Below, piece by piece: positions 24,201 through 36,800 of a DNA stretch of 64,000 nt. Position numbers and translations under genes: made by a program. Origin of the DNA: Onchocerca lupi (Eukaryota > Nematoda > Chromadorea > Rhabditida > Onchocercidae); NCBI GenBank assembly GCA_028564675.1, contig JAOVVO010000019.1, forward strand, positions 186,001 to 250,000, in the 5' to 3' direction. The notes beneath the pieces are model-generated. The model saw nothing but the letters and a program-made list of their open reading frames with translations, made no database searches and had not been told where the DNA came from. Every line of letters begins with the position of its first letter. Position 1 is the first letter of the stretch.

Positions 24201-27200
24201 AGTTGCCTATATTCGCACTTTTAGGGTACACTATTAGAAGATTCTAATCATCTTTCTTAGACCTTCGAATTAGGTTACGGAAACACGTAAAATGCCTAAT
24301 CAGCCATTTCAGATCATTGCAATATCATGATAATAACTAATGGTTTTTTTGATTGCACAATTTACAGATTATTTGGCGGCTTATTTGCAGCATTATTTAT
24401 TTTCACCCACAAGAAAATAACTTTGTTACGCCAAAACAATCGCATTTATAAGATGATTTTCCGAGAAAAGTATTTCAATTTTATTCCTTTAGAATTTCAC
24501 TTTTCATTTTTATTTTTAATTTCAAAAGTATTCATTTATTTCTCAAATTTGCCATCTCTTCAAATATCACTTTTCTCTTAATTGATTTAGGAGTTTTTTC
24601 TGGTTATCTGTTACAGCTTTTTTGCGTTCACAGTTTTCATGGCATTAATTGTTGGCATACTCACTTACCCGGAAGGTTTCGGTCGCTATATCGCCGGAGA
24701 AGTATATTTTAAATTTTTTTAATTTTTAAACTAATATCATTTATATATGAAATTACTGATACGATCTAACATTTTTTTCTCGCTTTTTTCAGTACATTTT
24801 GAAAAATTCTTTTTTAGCTTACTGGAAGAAAGTTACTTTTTGATCCTTAACGAATATTTCGTTTTTTTTTTTTTTACTGCATAATTACTCGATAGATAAC
24901 AATAGTTGAATTTCCAGAATGTTTAAGTGTAACTTTATTTCCAATTGGAAACTAATTTTAAATCTCTTATCAAATTTTATGAGTAAAGTTGTGTGTTTGT
25001 CTAATTAATTTTATCGCAGTGATAATTTTCATAATCAGAGGCAGGAAATGCAATAAATGTACAAGCAGTAAAGGAAAAATATCCTGATAACATCATTAGC
25101 TACACAGAACACTTTTTGTTACCCCTAAAAATAGTCTAGCTCTTTCTAAATCTGAGTTCCGAAGCATTGAACAAAATTTATTAGTTTATCAGTATCTATC
25201 AATGTCATTCTGATCATTACATTGCATCTCAAGAAATTAGTTTTTCGGATATAAATGAATGCATTTCCACGGCTAATTTTTTTTTTTTGAACTTTTTCTT
25301 GAACTTTCTTTTTTGTTTAAAATTTTTCGAACAATTAATTTGCAGTTGACATTCCGTGAAACGATGGCTGATTTTTTCAACAACTGTACAATGCATGTCA
25401 CAAATACCAGTAAACAACCTTGCAGTGACAAACTTCTTCAGCATTGGACCGGTATTGCTTCAGGAAATCAAATAACCATATTTCATTCACTCACATGCTA
25501 TTTCATCACTTATGTAAGCCTTATTTTGATGTTTCTCAAAGTAATTTTTACTTTAGAAAAATTATTGCGAAAATTTGCTAAATGGCCTTTTGAAAGTTCG
25601 CATCTTAAACCAATATTTTGATATGTAAAATCGTTTCTGGTGCATAGATTTAGAATCTACACTGTTAGAAAAGCAAAATCAGTATCATTTATCGATAATA
25701 GTAATTTCGATGATAATAGAAATTTTCAGTTCTTCCTCGTAGCAATTTGCATATCAATTAATGTGCCAGCAGGTGTTTTTGTACCTTCGTTCATAATTGG
25801 AGCAGCTGGAGGTCGTTTAGCTGGTGAAGTGATGGCATTCTTATTTCCGGAAGGTCTTCGTGGACCAGATGGACCGCTTATTTTTCCTGGGCTTTATGCA
25901 GTTGTTGGTATCTGAAAGACTCTATTTGATCTTAATTAATTGTTCAGCTAATTAATCAATTGATTTTTTCCGCATTTTCATAATCTAAAAGATTATCATA
26001 CTAGATAAGTTTTGCAACAACATACATATTTTAGGTGCAGCAGCCTATACCGGTGCAATAACTCATACACTTTCTGTTGCCGTAATTATATGCGAACTTA
26101 CGGGACAGCTTACTCCACTACTACCTGTTCTGGTACCATTTGGTCCCGTTAGCTTTTCAGTTGGTAGATGATTATTTCTCATCTGAGCACCAAATTAAGA
26201 TTTATATTTGAAATTTTAGGAAACTATAGATTATTTCTAAAGAAGCTATAGAAAAAATATACAAAGAATGAAGAAAAACAATCCAAACATTAAGTGGATT
26301 CTCCGATTTAGCTATCTGAGGTAAAAGAGCAGAAAAAATGATTTGGGTAAAGGGAAAAATGAAACAGATCATTAGTAACCTGTCAGATCAAAAAAAAAAA
26401 AAAAATTAAAAAGTAAATAATGAAGCCTCGAAGGAATCATTAAAATGTTGAATATGCAGATAGCAATGCTGGTAGGTAATGCAATTTGCAAATTTTTGCA
26501 ACCTTCCATTTATGAAAGTATCATTCGAATCAAGAAATATCCTTATCTTCCGGATTTACCGCCTTCTCGAATCAGGTATTCTGAATTATAAATTGAAGAA
26601 TTTTTATGCAGTTCTATGGAGAATTATCAATTTCAGAAAATTGACTCTTTTTGAATAGCTGTATCCAGCTACGCTCAGCGTGTCCGATTCCAGCTTGTCT
26701 ATATGAATAAAAATATAAATGGTCGCTTGTTCAAAATCTTAAATCTCCAAAATTTCCTAAATACGCGTCTTATTTATTTTAGTTCAAAATTAGTGATCTC
26801 CTAATTGCTTTGAAATTTTGACATAACTTGCATTCGACACACGCATGTTTTTATATATTTTTTATATACATGAAGTTGCTGTAGTACAGTTTGGTTAAAT
26901 GAAAAAAAAAAAAAAGAAAAAGAAAAACGCACGTTTGTAATATCGAAGAAAATTAATTTTACAATAATTGTGGATATAAAATATTTTTTATTCTTCCATT
27001 GTCTGAATAGATATAGAGATTTTCTGGGTTGCTGCCTCTAGAACATGCAACATATAATTGTCCACTTGAGAAGCAATCCGTTTCTGTATCTAAAGAGCAC
27101 ACTTCAAGAGATTGGTATTGAGTTTGTTAAAAATGATTGCAAATGCTAGTCGAATTGGGAATCGTAATCTTCTGGACATCTTTGCTTTTAAAAAGTGCTG

Positions 27201-30200
27201 CAGAAATTGTTGCTCCAAAATCCGAACCTTTTAAATCCTTTCGGGGTCTCTCCCCCTTTCCTGACCTTCAATATTTCGCCTTATGATTGATTGATCTTCG
27301 TTTATCTGTTGACCGAAGTGTTTTGGCAAGAAACATGTTTATCTTTATGGAGAGGTAAAAAAATAGGTGTTCTATATGGAAGCATACACCTATTAAAATG
27401 CAAAGTTGTTTCAGAATTTCAAATCAGTCGGTAAAGAATTTGAAAGACTGATCAAAATGAACAAGAACATTTATGACGAAGAGGCAATCCAAGACATGGC
27501 CTAAAATAAGAATTCAGAGAAAAAATCCACAAATTGCTTGAAGCATGACCGACTCCCGGTGAATGCAGAAAGTAGGTGTGGCCAGTAAATTCAATCCGTG
27601 CATAAAGACATTGGTCAAAAGATTTAGTCCGCTCGCTTACTTTTAACTATTAAAAATGTGGCACGTAAAAAAAAAGTATGCCGTATAAAAACACATGCTC
27701 AATCGAATGCAAGAATGTTTTAAAATTTGAAAGCAATCGGTGAGGAAGTTTAAAGTTGGTAAAATCGAAACATATATATAGATTAAATGAAAAATATCTG
27801 ATATCAGCCTTATTCAGTCAAATATCATTGATCAATGAAGAATGCTAGATCGGTTTAATTGCTCCAGGAAGCTTTTAAAAACAAGTTTATAATTGTATTT
27901 TGCCAAATTGTTAGCCATTTATTTTTATTCATTCATTAGCTGGAATTTTGATGGGATGAAATGATCTCGTTATTCGAAATCAGCGATTTTTATTTTTATT
28001 CAAAATTTGAATTCATTTCCATTTCTAGTCAGATTTTTGATCGTTCTAAAATAGAGTAATGAATTTTTTATTGGATCAGTACTTCTATAATTTATTTTTT
28101 ATCTTATCAGCAGCTGATATCTAGCATTCTGCAGTCCAAATCTTGGCTTGTAGACAGATGAGAATTTAAGTTTCTTTGCCGTTACCATATGAAAATTTTT
28201 ATTTTTGTATGGTGAGAATCTTTTTCTTTTTTTTATCGTTTCCGAAAATTTCATTTCGCAAATTTAAGCAAGTGTTCTACCGCAACTAGAAAGTTACAAA
28301 TTTTATAGTGTGCATACGATAAAAGTCGAACAAATCATGGTTAAAGATGTTATTTATATTACAAAATCGACAACCTACAGAGAACTTCGTAAAATATTGC
28401 ATTTTGCACCAACACTTAAAAGTTTTCCCGTTGTTACTGATCGAAGTGAGTTGTCTTTCATCTAACTCTCTTAAAACTTTGATTTTTTTCTGAAAGTAAT
28501 TTAGACAAAAAATTTTCTTATAAATGCTACAGTATGTTGCAGTACCAAAAGCAAATCACAACACATGTAGTTAACAGAATGCCCAAGAATTCTAATTTGA
28601 GTGGACTTAATTATCTTTCAATTAGTATTTCTTTAACAGAGTTGCATGCATGAATCGGTTTTAATTAATTAAAACTTGTAAAACTATTTCATATAACTAG
28701 TGTTTTTAATATGCTTAATTCAAGTATTCAGAAATCATTTAATATGTTATAAATCAATAAATTTAGAAGATAAAATATTGCTTGGATCTGTTGCGAAAAA
28801 ATATTTGGTTGTAATGATAAGGAGGCAGTTGATTGATGCAGAATTCAATCCTGTTTCTAATAGAAAAACACCTGGAGAAATTTTTAATAGCATAAAAAGG
28901 TATTCATTCTCTTTTTTATAATTCTTTTTTTTTCAATTAATATTATAAAATGTTTTACTATTCTGTTTAACAGTTTGGGAAAAATTATTGAATATAGTTA
29001 CTATTATTAATTAGCCATCAGTTTTCTCAATTCAGATATCAGTTCTTTTTTCCCCATTTTTTATTATAAAATTTGGCTGATTTGATGCTTTTACCATGAA
29101 TTTACTTTAGGTATTCAATGTTACTACCTAAAAAGCAGCGAAGTCATTCAATTGGTGGTCATTCACCTGGAAAGAATGGAGCAATGCTATTGATACCGAA
29201 TGCAAACGAAAAGTTGTGTAATGAAGGCTCGATCACTGGAAATACGCTGCTCTTCATTTCACCTCTTCATGCTCCACACGGTTATTTTTTTGTTATTTTT
29301 GAATTCTCGTATACTAAAAAAAAATCAAATAAATTATTTTCAACTTTTTGCTAATGAAATTTTATAGTTATAAGATTTTATACCAGAAAAAATTTTTAGA
29401 GCAAATTTATAGCAAAACATATCTAGCTGTACTTGGAATAATTCAAGTTTTAAATTAAAATCTTTATTTTAGTTTAGACATTTCCATATATGAAAAAGGA
29501 AAAACTCATAACTGACATGCAGTAATCCCTGAAAAAGCTCATAAAGTATTGCAAGTTCATTTTAGCTAACATTTAGGAGTAGATGACTGGTTAAATGATG
29601 ATACGGGCAGTCTAATAAGACTTAGATAAAATTGAAACAAACCATTAGTGAATAAACAAACATTTCGAACTGAATTTAAAATTTATCGTATGCTTCGAGC
29701 AGGTCAATATTCTTCATATTTGAAATCATCAAATCTGTCAATTCCATTAGACTGCTGCCATTTTAATTTTACCATAAATAAAATAATCATAATATTTCAG
29801 CACGTGACAAGATTATTGCTTAATCTCATTAAAGCATTATATTATGATTTAGGCTGTCAGAGAGCTTCTGTTTCCCAATTTGGAAAGAACGTAAAAGTCA
29901 ATTTTTTAAGGATTTAGGATTTTCAGAGTTCGTGGATATGCCTGTGATCTTGCCAAACATTTTGAAAAATATCCATGTTCACGTTCATGACCATAAGTAT
30001 TCCATGATGATTTTTCAGTACCTAAAGTGAGAATATAGTGTTGAATCTTTCAATCATTGTCACTCCATATATTTCTAAATTTACTATTCATCTAATGGCT
30101 CGTAGTAAATTACAGAGATTTGCAGAGATCTTATAACAATATAGATCATTATAAGTACTAGAAAACAGTCTAAAGCAAATATTTTCATTATCATAGAAAA

Positions 30201-31929
30201 GCAAACCTTAAATTTTAGAAATATTAATTGCCGAAAACCTTGCACTCTTCTAATCTAAAAATGACTCGAATCTCAAGATCAAATGAAGATGTGATTTACA
30301 AAATGTCATAACACTATGAATTCGAAGAGAAATTTTCCATCATTGTGCATATGAAATTGCATGAAATCATTTTGCTTGATTGCAGCAAGTATAGTTTCCA
30401 GACTTTCTTTTCTCTGAACTCCATGTTTGTTCATCCAAAAGTCCAGTTCTGCTCACCAAAAATGGCCCACTTGAAGCATACATTCAATGCCTACGCTCCA
30501 TTCATGCAACCGAGACATAATACTCACTAAAAGAAGTTTGAGAGTAAATTGAAAATTTTTCATCCCACAGTTCTTCTAATCATTCGCTTTATCCCATACA
30601 ACAGCTTCATTGCATCCTCAAGCTATCCTGACAAGCTGGAAACTTCAGGGGGAACCGGGCTACTAGATTGTTCGATTAGTCTTTCGATCCTATACCAAAG
30701 TGAGACGATCGATTTGCATGTCAAAATCGCTTTGGAAAGCAAAATTGATCTGTTTCATGAAAAATTTGTTTAAAGATATATCTTTTCACTTTATACGGCA
30801 AGAATTTTTCTGCAGAATTTTTCGTTTTAGATTTACCTTTGCCATTAGTATTTGTGAAACCCACAGCCGATGAATTGAAGAAAAAGGCAACAGCGAGTGA
30901 AGATATTTTGTTAGATCAGGCAATAGATCTGAATGAAGCAGCCATCGATTCAGCTCCATTTCAGCTTGTTCTTGGTTCATCTCTATACAAAGTAAATATA
31001 AATTTTCTTTCTCCAAACTATTTAATTTCTTCAAAGAACCAGAATAATTTGCTTGATTGGCTAAGCATAAAGAGAGGAACAAAAATAAAAAAATTGGAAT
31101 AAGTTGACTTACAAAAATAAATCAAAAGATTATTATTTATGCTATTTGATAGCAAAAAAGATGGAGAAATTGAGAAGAAAAAAGTTTTCACTTAGGTCCA
31201 TACGTTATTCTCGCTTTTGGCGCTATCTCACGCATATGTCACCGATCGTGGGCGCCTGGTTGGTGTTATCGCTTTGAAAGAGGTGCTTTTTTGCATGTTC
31301 ATTTTCATCACTATCGTTCAAAATTTGGAATAACTGTTCTTAAAGAAAAGATTTTTATGATGTCTTTCACTCCACAAGTCTAAAATTGTTGTTTTCGTCT
31401 CATAGTCAATTACAATCATATTTTTCATTGTAAAATATTCAAATTTTACTCATTTTCACCGCAATTCAAAATCGCTCTCATCGCAGTGTGCGATTGGTAC
31501 GATTAGACAGCATAAAAACAACGGAAATATATTCGAAATTTCAATCAAAATGAGGACATTTTAATTTAGAATAGAAAATCAATCATTAAGTCTGTCCGAT
31601 CAGTGTGTTGCTGAGGAGAACAGGTAATTTGAACTGTTCGAGAGTCTGATCAATGTTGTGTCAAATGAAACAGTATGATGGCTGTGTCATTAGCTCTTTT
31701 AATATTGTCATTTAAAATGTTGCATTAAATTGATCGGATTTTGATAAAGAACTTATTCTGTTAATGAAATTCAAAGAATTATTTGCAAAATTTTCAGTTG
31801 CGTGATGCACTAGCAAATATATATGTTCGTGGTGCAGTACCAGTGATTCCGGAGCGGAAACTGGCCACTAGTGAGTCATTTTTGGCACGAATGTTAAATG
31901 GTGTTGAAGAGAAATCTTCGAAAGATTAA
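21285..31929 (+). CDS. clh: CLC-type chloride channel (CLC-1/2-like)
   Basis: Nineteen exons give 819 residues: 21285-21411, 21558-21677, 22047-22181, 23055-23188, 23546-23708, 23869-24000, 24144-24225, 24368-24469, 24617-24701, 25346-25513, 25730-25907, 26035-26132, 26460-26575, 28309-28445, 28767-28899, 29111-29280, 30831-30991, 31196-31282, 31798-31929. All three CLC selectivity motifs are present: GSGIPE (128-133), GKEGPFVH (from 170, gating Glu172) and GVFVP (431-435). Two cytoplasmic CBS domains follow, about 548-640 and 736-782; the second contains HAYVTDRGRLVGVIALKEL. After APVGAVLYAIE the residue at the proton-glutamate position is Ser234, as in channels and unlike the Glu of CLC-3/6/7 exchangers, so a plasma-membrane channel related to CLC-1/2 and nematode CLH-1 to -4 is likely. 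The acceptor of exon 3 (AATGAAG) is atypical but keeps the phase and the family alignment. Introns 3, 13 and 16 are large; intron 13 holds a Helitron remnant. The exact CLH ortholog is not decided. Confidence 0.95.
22592..22856 (-). other. Antisense ORF inside CLC intron 3
   Basis: On the minus strand, within intron 3 of the CLC gene, a frame of about 87 residues is open from a stop near 22857 to TAA at 22592. It contains SSGELISLLKYLHNKIG, GLIRIDDEIIVTLDHY, GDVIHVYCKKF and ends in HIRIHPKK. The composition is more protein-like than the AT-driven frames around it. No ATG starts the frame and no upstream exon could be joined, so it may be a decayed coding fragment, an unrecognised last exon of a nested gene, or chance. 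I do not recognise a family. Confidence 0.25.
26655..27782 (-). mobile_element. Helitron remnant in CLC intron 13
   Basis: A minus-strand insertion in intron 13 of the CLC gene. Its 5' end (27782) starts with TC after a host A and continues TATATATATG; the next roughly 190 bases resemble the 5' end of the Helitron at 56105, including a shared TTAAAAGTAAGCG box. Its 3' end (26655) carries a sequence close to the 3' hairpin of that element, ending CTAT where intact Helitrons have CTRR, followed by T. Inside is the end of a Pif1-like helicase (26959-27163). A block at about 27205-27350 matches the arms of the 60.8-61.6 kb fold-back element, and a second 5'-like segment lies at about 27340-27470, so the insert is composite. 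Boundaries rest on comparison within the window. Confidence 0.65.
26959..27163 (-). pseudogene. Helitron Pif1-like helicase, C-terminal fragment
   Basis: Translated on the minus strand this gives FPIRLAFAIIFNK, then after one frame change SLEV, FSSGQLYVACSR, NPENLYIYSDNGR, KNILYPQLL and a stop. This is the typical end of the Rep/helicase protein of eukaryotic Helitrons: the F-P-V-R-L-A-F-A block, then the SF1 helicase motif VI region GQLYVA-C/L-SR. Only about 65 residues remain of a protein normally over 1,000 long. The frame breaks once near 27132, consistent with loss of one base in an A run. It cannot be functional by itself. Confidence 0.8.
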
Positions 31930-33836
31930 GACAGATGATAAAAATGATGCATAATATAGCGATAATATTAGCATTACTTTATCTGTCCTTCAGCTGAAAT
32001 CAGGTTTATGTATTTCCTCACTTATGATCCTGATATAGATAAGAAACCTCACATAAATTGTTAATTCATTATTTTTTATTGTCAAATTACACATGTCACA
32101 TAAAGATTGATATTCCTCGAATTACCTGAAGTCTTATTTCCAAACATATTAATCGAATAACAATAATGTCTTCGAAGATTGAAAGACGGTGGGGTGACTG
32201 ATTTTTTATTGATCATTCATTATGAATCCGACGATTTTAAAATCTTTGATTCTTCAAACTTTGGCTAAGAACTTTTTTAGACCTTTCTTACAAGAAAAAA
32301 TCGGATTACCATATAGTGTTTTTCTCTTCTGCTGGTCTTATAGTTACCTTCCATATCTTTGAGAGATAATCAGCATTTATTGAAAAATTATGTAATATAA
32401 TATGCTCTGGCTAACTTCCATGGCAATAAGTTCTGTTACTATATTTAAATCTTACTATCGTGATTAGTTGATCATTTATCAAACAATTTTTAATAATAAA
32501 TGAAATCCCTTGGAAGCCGAGTCATTCAGAAATATTAGAATCCAATAAATATCATGCCGATACGACGATTTTGACTAAGCCAGCTTGATGGAATTCTGCT
32601 TCACAATGTTACTAACTTATTTACTATAAAAATTTTGTTTATCTTGCATTAATATTCTTAATTCACTTGCAATAATCATTAGTCCGATATTTTAGCATAT
32701 ATTCTATTAAAAAAATAAAACTAAGTGATATTTCAATTAACTATTAGTTTTATCTTTTTCTAATTTCTAATCCAATCTTCTTTGAAAATATTAGAATATC
32801 ACTTAGTAACTGATACTTATTAATTAGAGAGAACATGACTTGAACTCTATGTTCAAAATTTCCACTTGGAATTTATAATCCAATATTTAACTTTCAGTAT
32901 TGAGTAATTTGCGATTTCTTAGAAAAATTTTATTCATATTTGAGTTGTTTCTTGTTTATTCACTTTATTTCCTCATATCTTACTCTTGTGTTCATTATTA
33001 AAGGACACAATTGTGACCGAAACGTGTAACTCATGAACGTCAGGTATTTCTTTTTTCCAATGTTCATAACTTCATTTTCCTAAAGTTTACTGTCTAAAAG
33101 TTGAGATATGAATCGTAAACACATAACATTATAACTTATTCAGTGGAAAAAAAATCAACTTTTTGTCTTTGAGATTGGGAGAAGTGGAAATTACCAAACT
33201 GCAATATTAGCAATTGAGTGATAACAATCCGAAAGAATGTAATATTTTAATTTAATTTACTTTAATTTATTTCGACGTAATATATTCAAATTATTTACTA
33301 AAAATTGGATGCTTTTGGTGTTTTATTATACCATGAGGAAAATATTAATCGATATGTTCGAATTCCAATTGTATTGAATTTAAATTGAAATTAAGATTTA
33401 ATTATTGATTAGTAAGAATGTTGACAAAACTGGAAATATTTCAATGTAAATTGTACAAATTTGCCAATTTAGTATTCTAATTAGACGATTCTGGAAATGG
33501 TAGTTTTGTTGAAAGCAATGTAATAAAGTCAGGATATTTGGTATTTTGTAAATAAATGCAAGTTATGATTTATTTCTTTCTATCTTTTCTACCAAATCGG
33601 AAAGTGCAATAAATTCAAAAAACAAACGAACACTTTTTTTTAGAAGTGAATCGATATTTTTCAAAGTAGGTAATAATAAAAGAACAGCAATGTAAGGCAA
33701 CTAAAATTTGAATTGGTGACGATCTCCATATGTTGCTTTTGATTCATCAGATGTTCGCAAATTTCAGTTTCATTTAAAGCTATTACTTTTTTTTTTTCTT
33801 TTTAGATGTACAACGGCATTTCTGTTTGTTGATCGA
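31930..33836. other. Convergent intergenic region
   Basis: Non-coding 1.9 kb between the stop codons of the CLC gene (+) and the P-glycoprotein gene (-), holding both 3' UTRs. On the minus strand AATAAA at 33574-33569, about 265 bases after the P-glycoprotein stop, is the best poly(A) signal. None stands out close after the CLC stop. Confidence 0.55.
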
Positions 33837-36800
33837 TCATGAACTTAAATCTTGCTTGCGAATTAAATCAGCATACTTTCCATCCAATTCGATGAGCTCT
33901 TGATGTGTCCCCTCTTCAACTACTTTTCCATTTTCGACGAAAAATATTTGATCTGCATGCTGAATGGATGACAATCTATGTGCAACGGTAATACATGTTC
34001 GACCACTACTTGCAGCATCCAAAGCTTGTTGAACTGTCTGAAATGAATGTTACGACAAATAAGAATGAGTTAGGATAAACAATTCGAAAACATTTACATA
34101 TCTTTTGTTTCTTGTTCCTTATTTCGAATGATTGGAAAAATTTGATAGATCATATTTTGTTCAGCTAATGATCTCATTAGAATTATTTTTAACTTTCCAT
34201 AAAAAATGCTAAATTACTAAGATCTTAATGATCTTTCGAAAAGATTTAGTGGTTAAAGAAGAATAAATTGAAAATTTCTTAATAGTTTCAAGTATTAAAA
34301 ACTCTAGATTAGATTAGAAGGACTAACTCTTTCGCATTCTGCATCCAATGCACTGGTCGCTTCATCAAGCAATAATATCTTTGGATTTCGAACTAATGCT
34401 CTAGCAATAGCAATGCGTTGCTTTTGACCTCCCGACAACTGACCTCCATGTTCACCAACTTCTGTATCGTAGCCCTAAATTGATACTTCGACATTATCGC
34501 TTGTAAGTATTCAGCAAAGAAACACGCTAATTTATATGTTCTAGAAACCTGAACTTCAAATTCATGTCTTACGTCACTATCATAGCAAAAATTTATCAAC
34601 AGCAAGTTTCCTTTAAATATTACCTTTGGTGAAGTTTCAATGAAATCCATAATATTAGCTATTTTGCAAGCTTCACGTACGTCACTTAATGTTTTACCAA
34701 TTGTACCGAGTAAAATATTTTCTAAAATTGTGCCACTGAACAGTATTGGTTCTTGACCGACCAATGCTATTTGCTCACGTAAGTATCGAAGTGATATTTT
34801 TGTGATCGAATTATCATCCAAAGTCTATAAGTATATTTATATTATTATTCATTCATTTGGAATTCGTATCAGTACATATAAAATTATGTATGTATTGAAT
34901 TAGTTGAAAGCGAAATTAGAGCGATATCACAGTGATATCTTTATTTTTAATGCTACGAACGGTCATTTTTATTGGAGCGATGAACAAGAAACTGTCCTAT
35001 TTTTTAAAAATCTAACAGCAATTGCTGCTATAATAAAATTAGCAATCCTGCCAACTCTTCCACAATCTTTAAAAATTCTCTAAAAAATCTCATGCTTCAT
35101 TTATTTGCATATAGTTGTAAAATCTTCTCGTCACTTACGGTAATTTTTAACGAAAAGTAATGATCTAACTCATGATAATACGCTTACCAACTGTCCAGAA
35201 TTAAATCGATAAAAGCGCTCCAATAAAGCGATCACAGTACTTTTGCCACTTCCAGATGGTCCAGTGACAGCAACTGTTTGTCCCTTAAATTTCATATTCC
35301 GATAAATTTTATACAAATTTTTGTTTTAACAATTGATTTAATTTTAACTTGAACTGACCGCATAAGCTGCCAAATTAAGACCATTAAGGACATTTCGTTG
35401 CGGTCTTGTTGGATAAAAGAATTTTATCTTGTTAAACTGAACATCACCCGTTATTGCCTGGAAATATTTGTTCATTTAAGAAGTAGGTTAATTAAATAAG
35501 GCAGAATATTTCGATATATATATATTAATTTTGAAGTAATTAATGATACTTGTAAATTTAAATAATATTTTAATAATCAATTATCTAAAGCATAACTAAA
35601 TAATTCAGATTTCTTATAAACTTTAGAAATAATGCAATGTTAAAATGTACCGGACGGAGACCATCATCAACACTGTTCATATCACTTCCGGTATTGATGA
35701 TCCGGAATAATGAATTAGAAGCTGGAGATGCCATGACAAATGTATTCAGACAGCCAGAAACCATAATTAGTGCCCATCCACTCGTTGAAATTGACCATGA
35801 AGCGCTGAAATATAAGTTTGATATTGATTAATAGTTGATAAGAATGAAAACAAATGTAATCTTTGATAGTAAAATGGGTGCTATGATATATTTTTCAGTA
35901 TATTTTGCCACAGTATATAGTATGTTTACCATATTATATTGTACAGTATATTGCTACAGTATATTTTCATTTAAGAGCTACGCACTTAAATGAAATCACA
36001 CTTTTCAACAAAAATTCATTCATTATGATAATTTACGTGAAAATTTCTTTCGGTAATGAGTATCCGTAGTAGATTAATGCAATGCCAACTGCATAAGATA
36101 ACGTATCACTGAAGAACATGAACGAGGATGTGACGGCAAAAAGTATTGCTTCATATGGGCTACTTTTCTTCTGTAGATATAACAGATCCTCGATTTTCTG
36201 AACATATAGTCGATGGAAGTGCTCTTCTCTTGTGATCAATTGAATTGTTCGGATCTGTTCCACAATTTCGAGTGCCAGCTATTGAAAAAGTTCATCAATA
36301 TGCTTCCTTTTGTGTTTCATTGTGATAATCACGATTATTATCTTGATAAATATTGTTCTTGTCATAACATATTTCTACAGTATTAAATGCTCGTTTCATA
36401 ATTTTATCTTTCAACCGGATTCTCGGATCTTATTGATCCGCTCTTAAAATAATATATCTCCCTATCTTGTGCACCTTCTCTACAATTCAATTCTAGAATA
36501 TCTTCATTCTTGTGTATTCTGTCATTAGAATCCTAATCCACAAATAATTGACGAAATGCATATTGCTGATATACATGGTGATGATAATAGAAATAAGATC
36601 ATTGAGAAGAACAGCTCCAATAATCAATGATTAACACTGATTCCACTATTAATCATTGATTATCTCTCACTGTTTTCAGTATTTCATAAGTAATTGTTAC
36701 GATATTACAATATTTCATTATTCCTTGAATATAATCCAATTTTTTGTCGTATCTTTTAAATTTGTTCAATAATAATTCCTGTCCAAATTATATTGAACTC

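Noticed and set aside
29648..30530. Open frames in CLC intron 16 (89 and 61 codons)
   Set aside because: No similarity to CLC sequence and exons 16 and 17 join cleanly without them.
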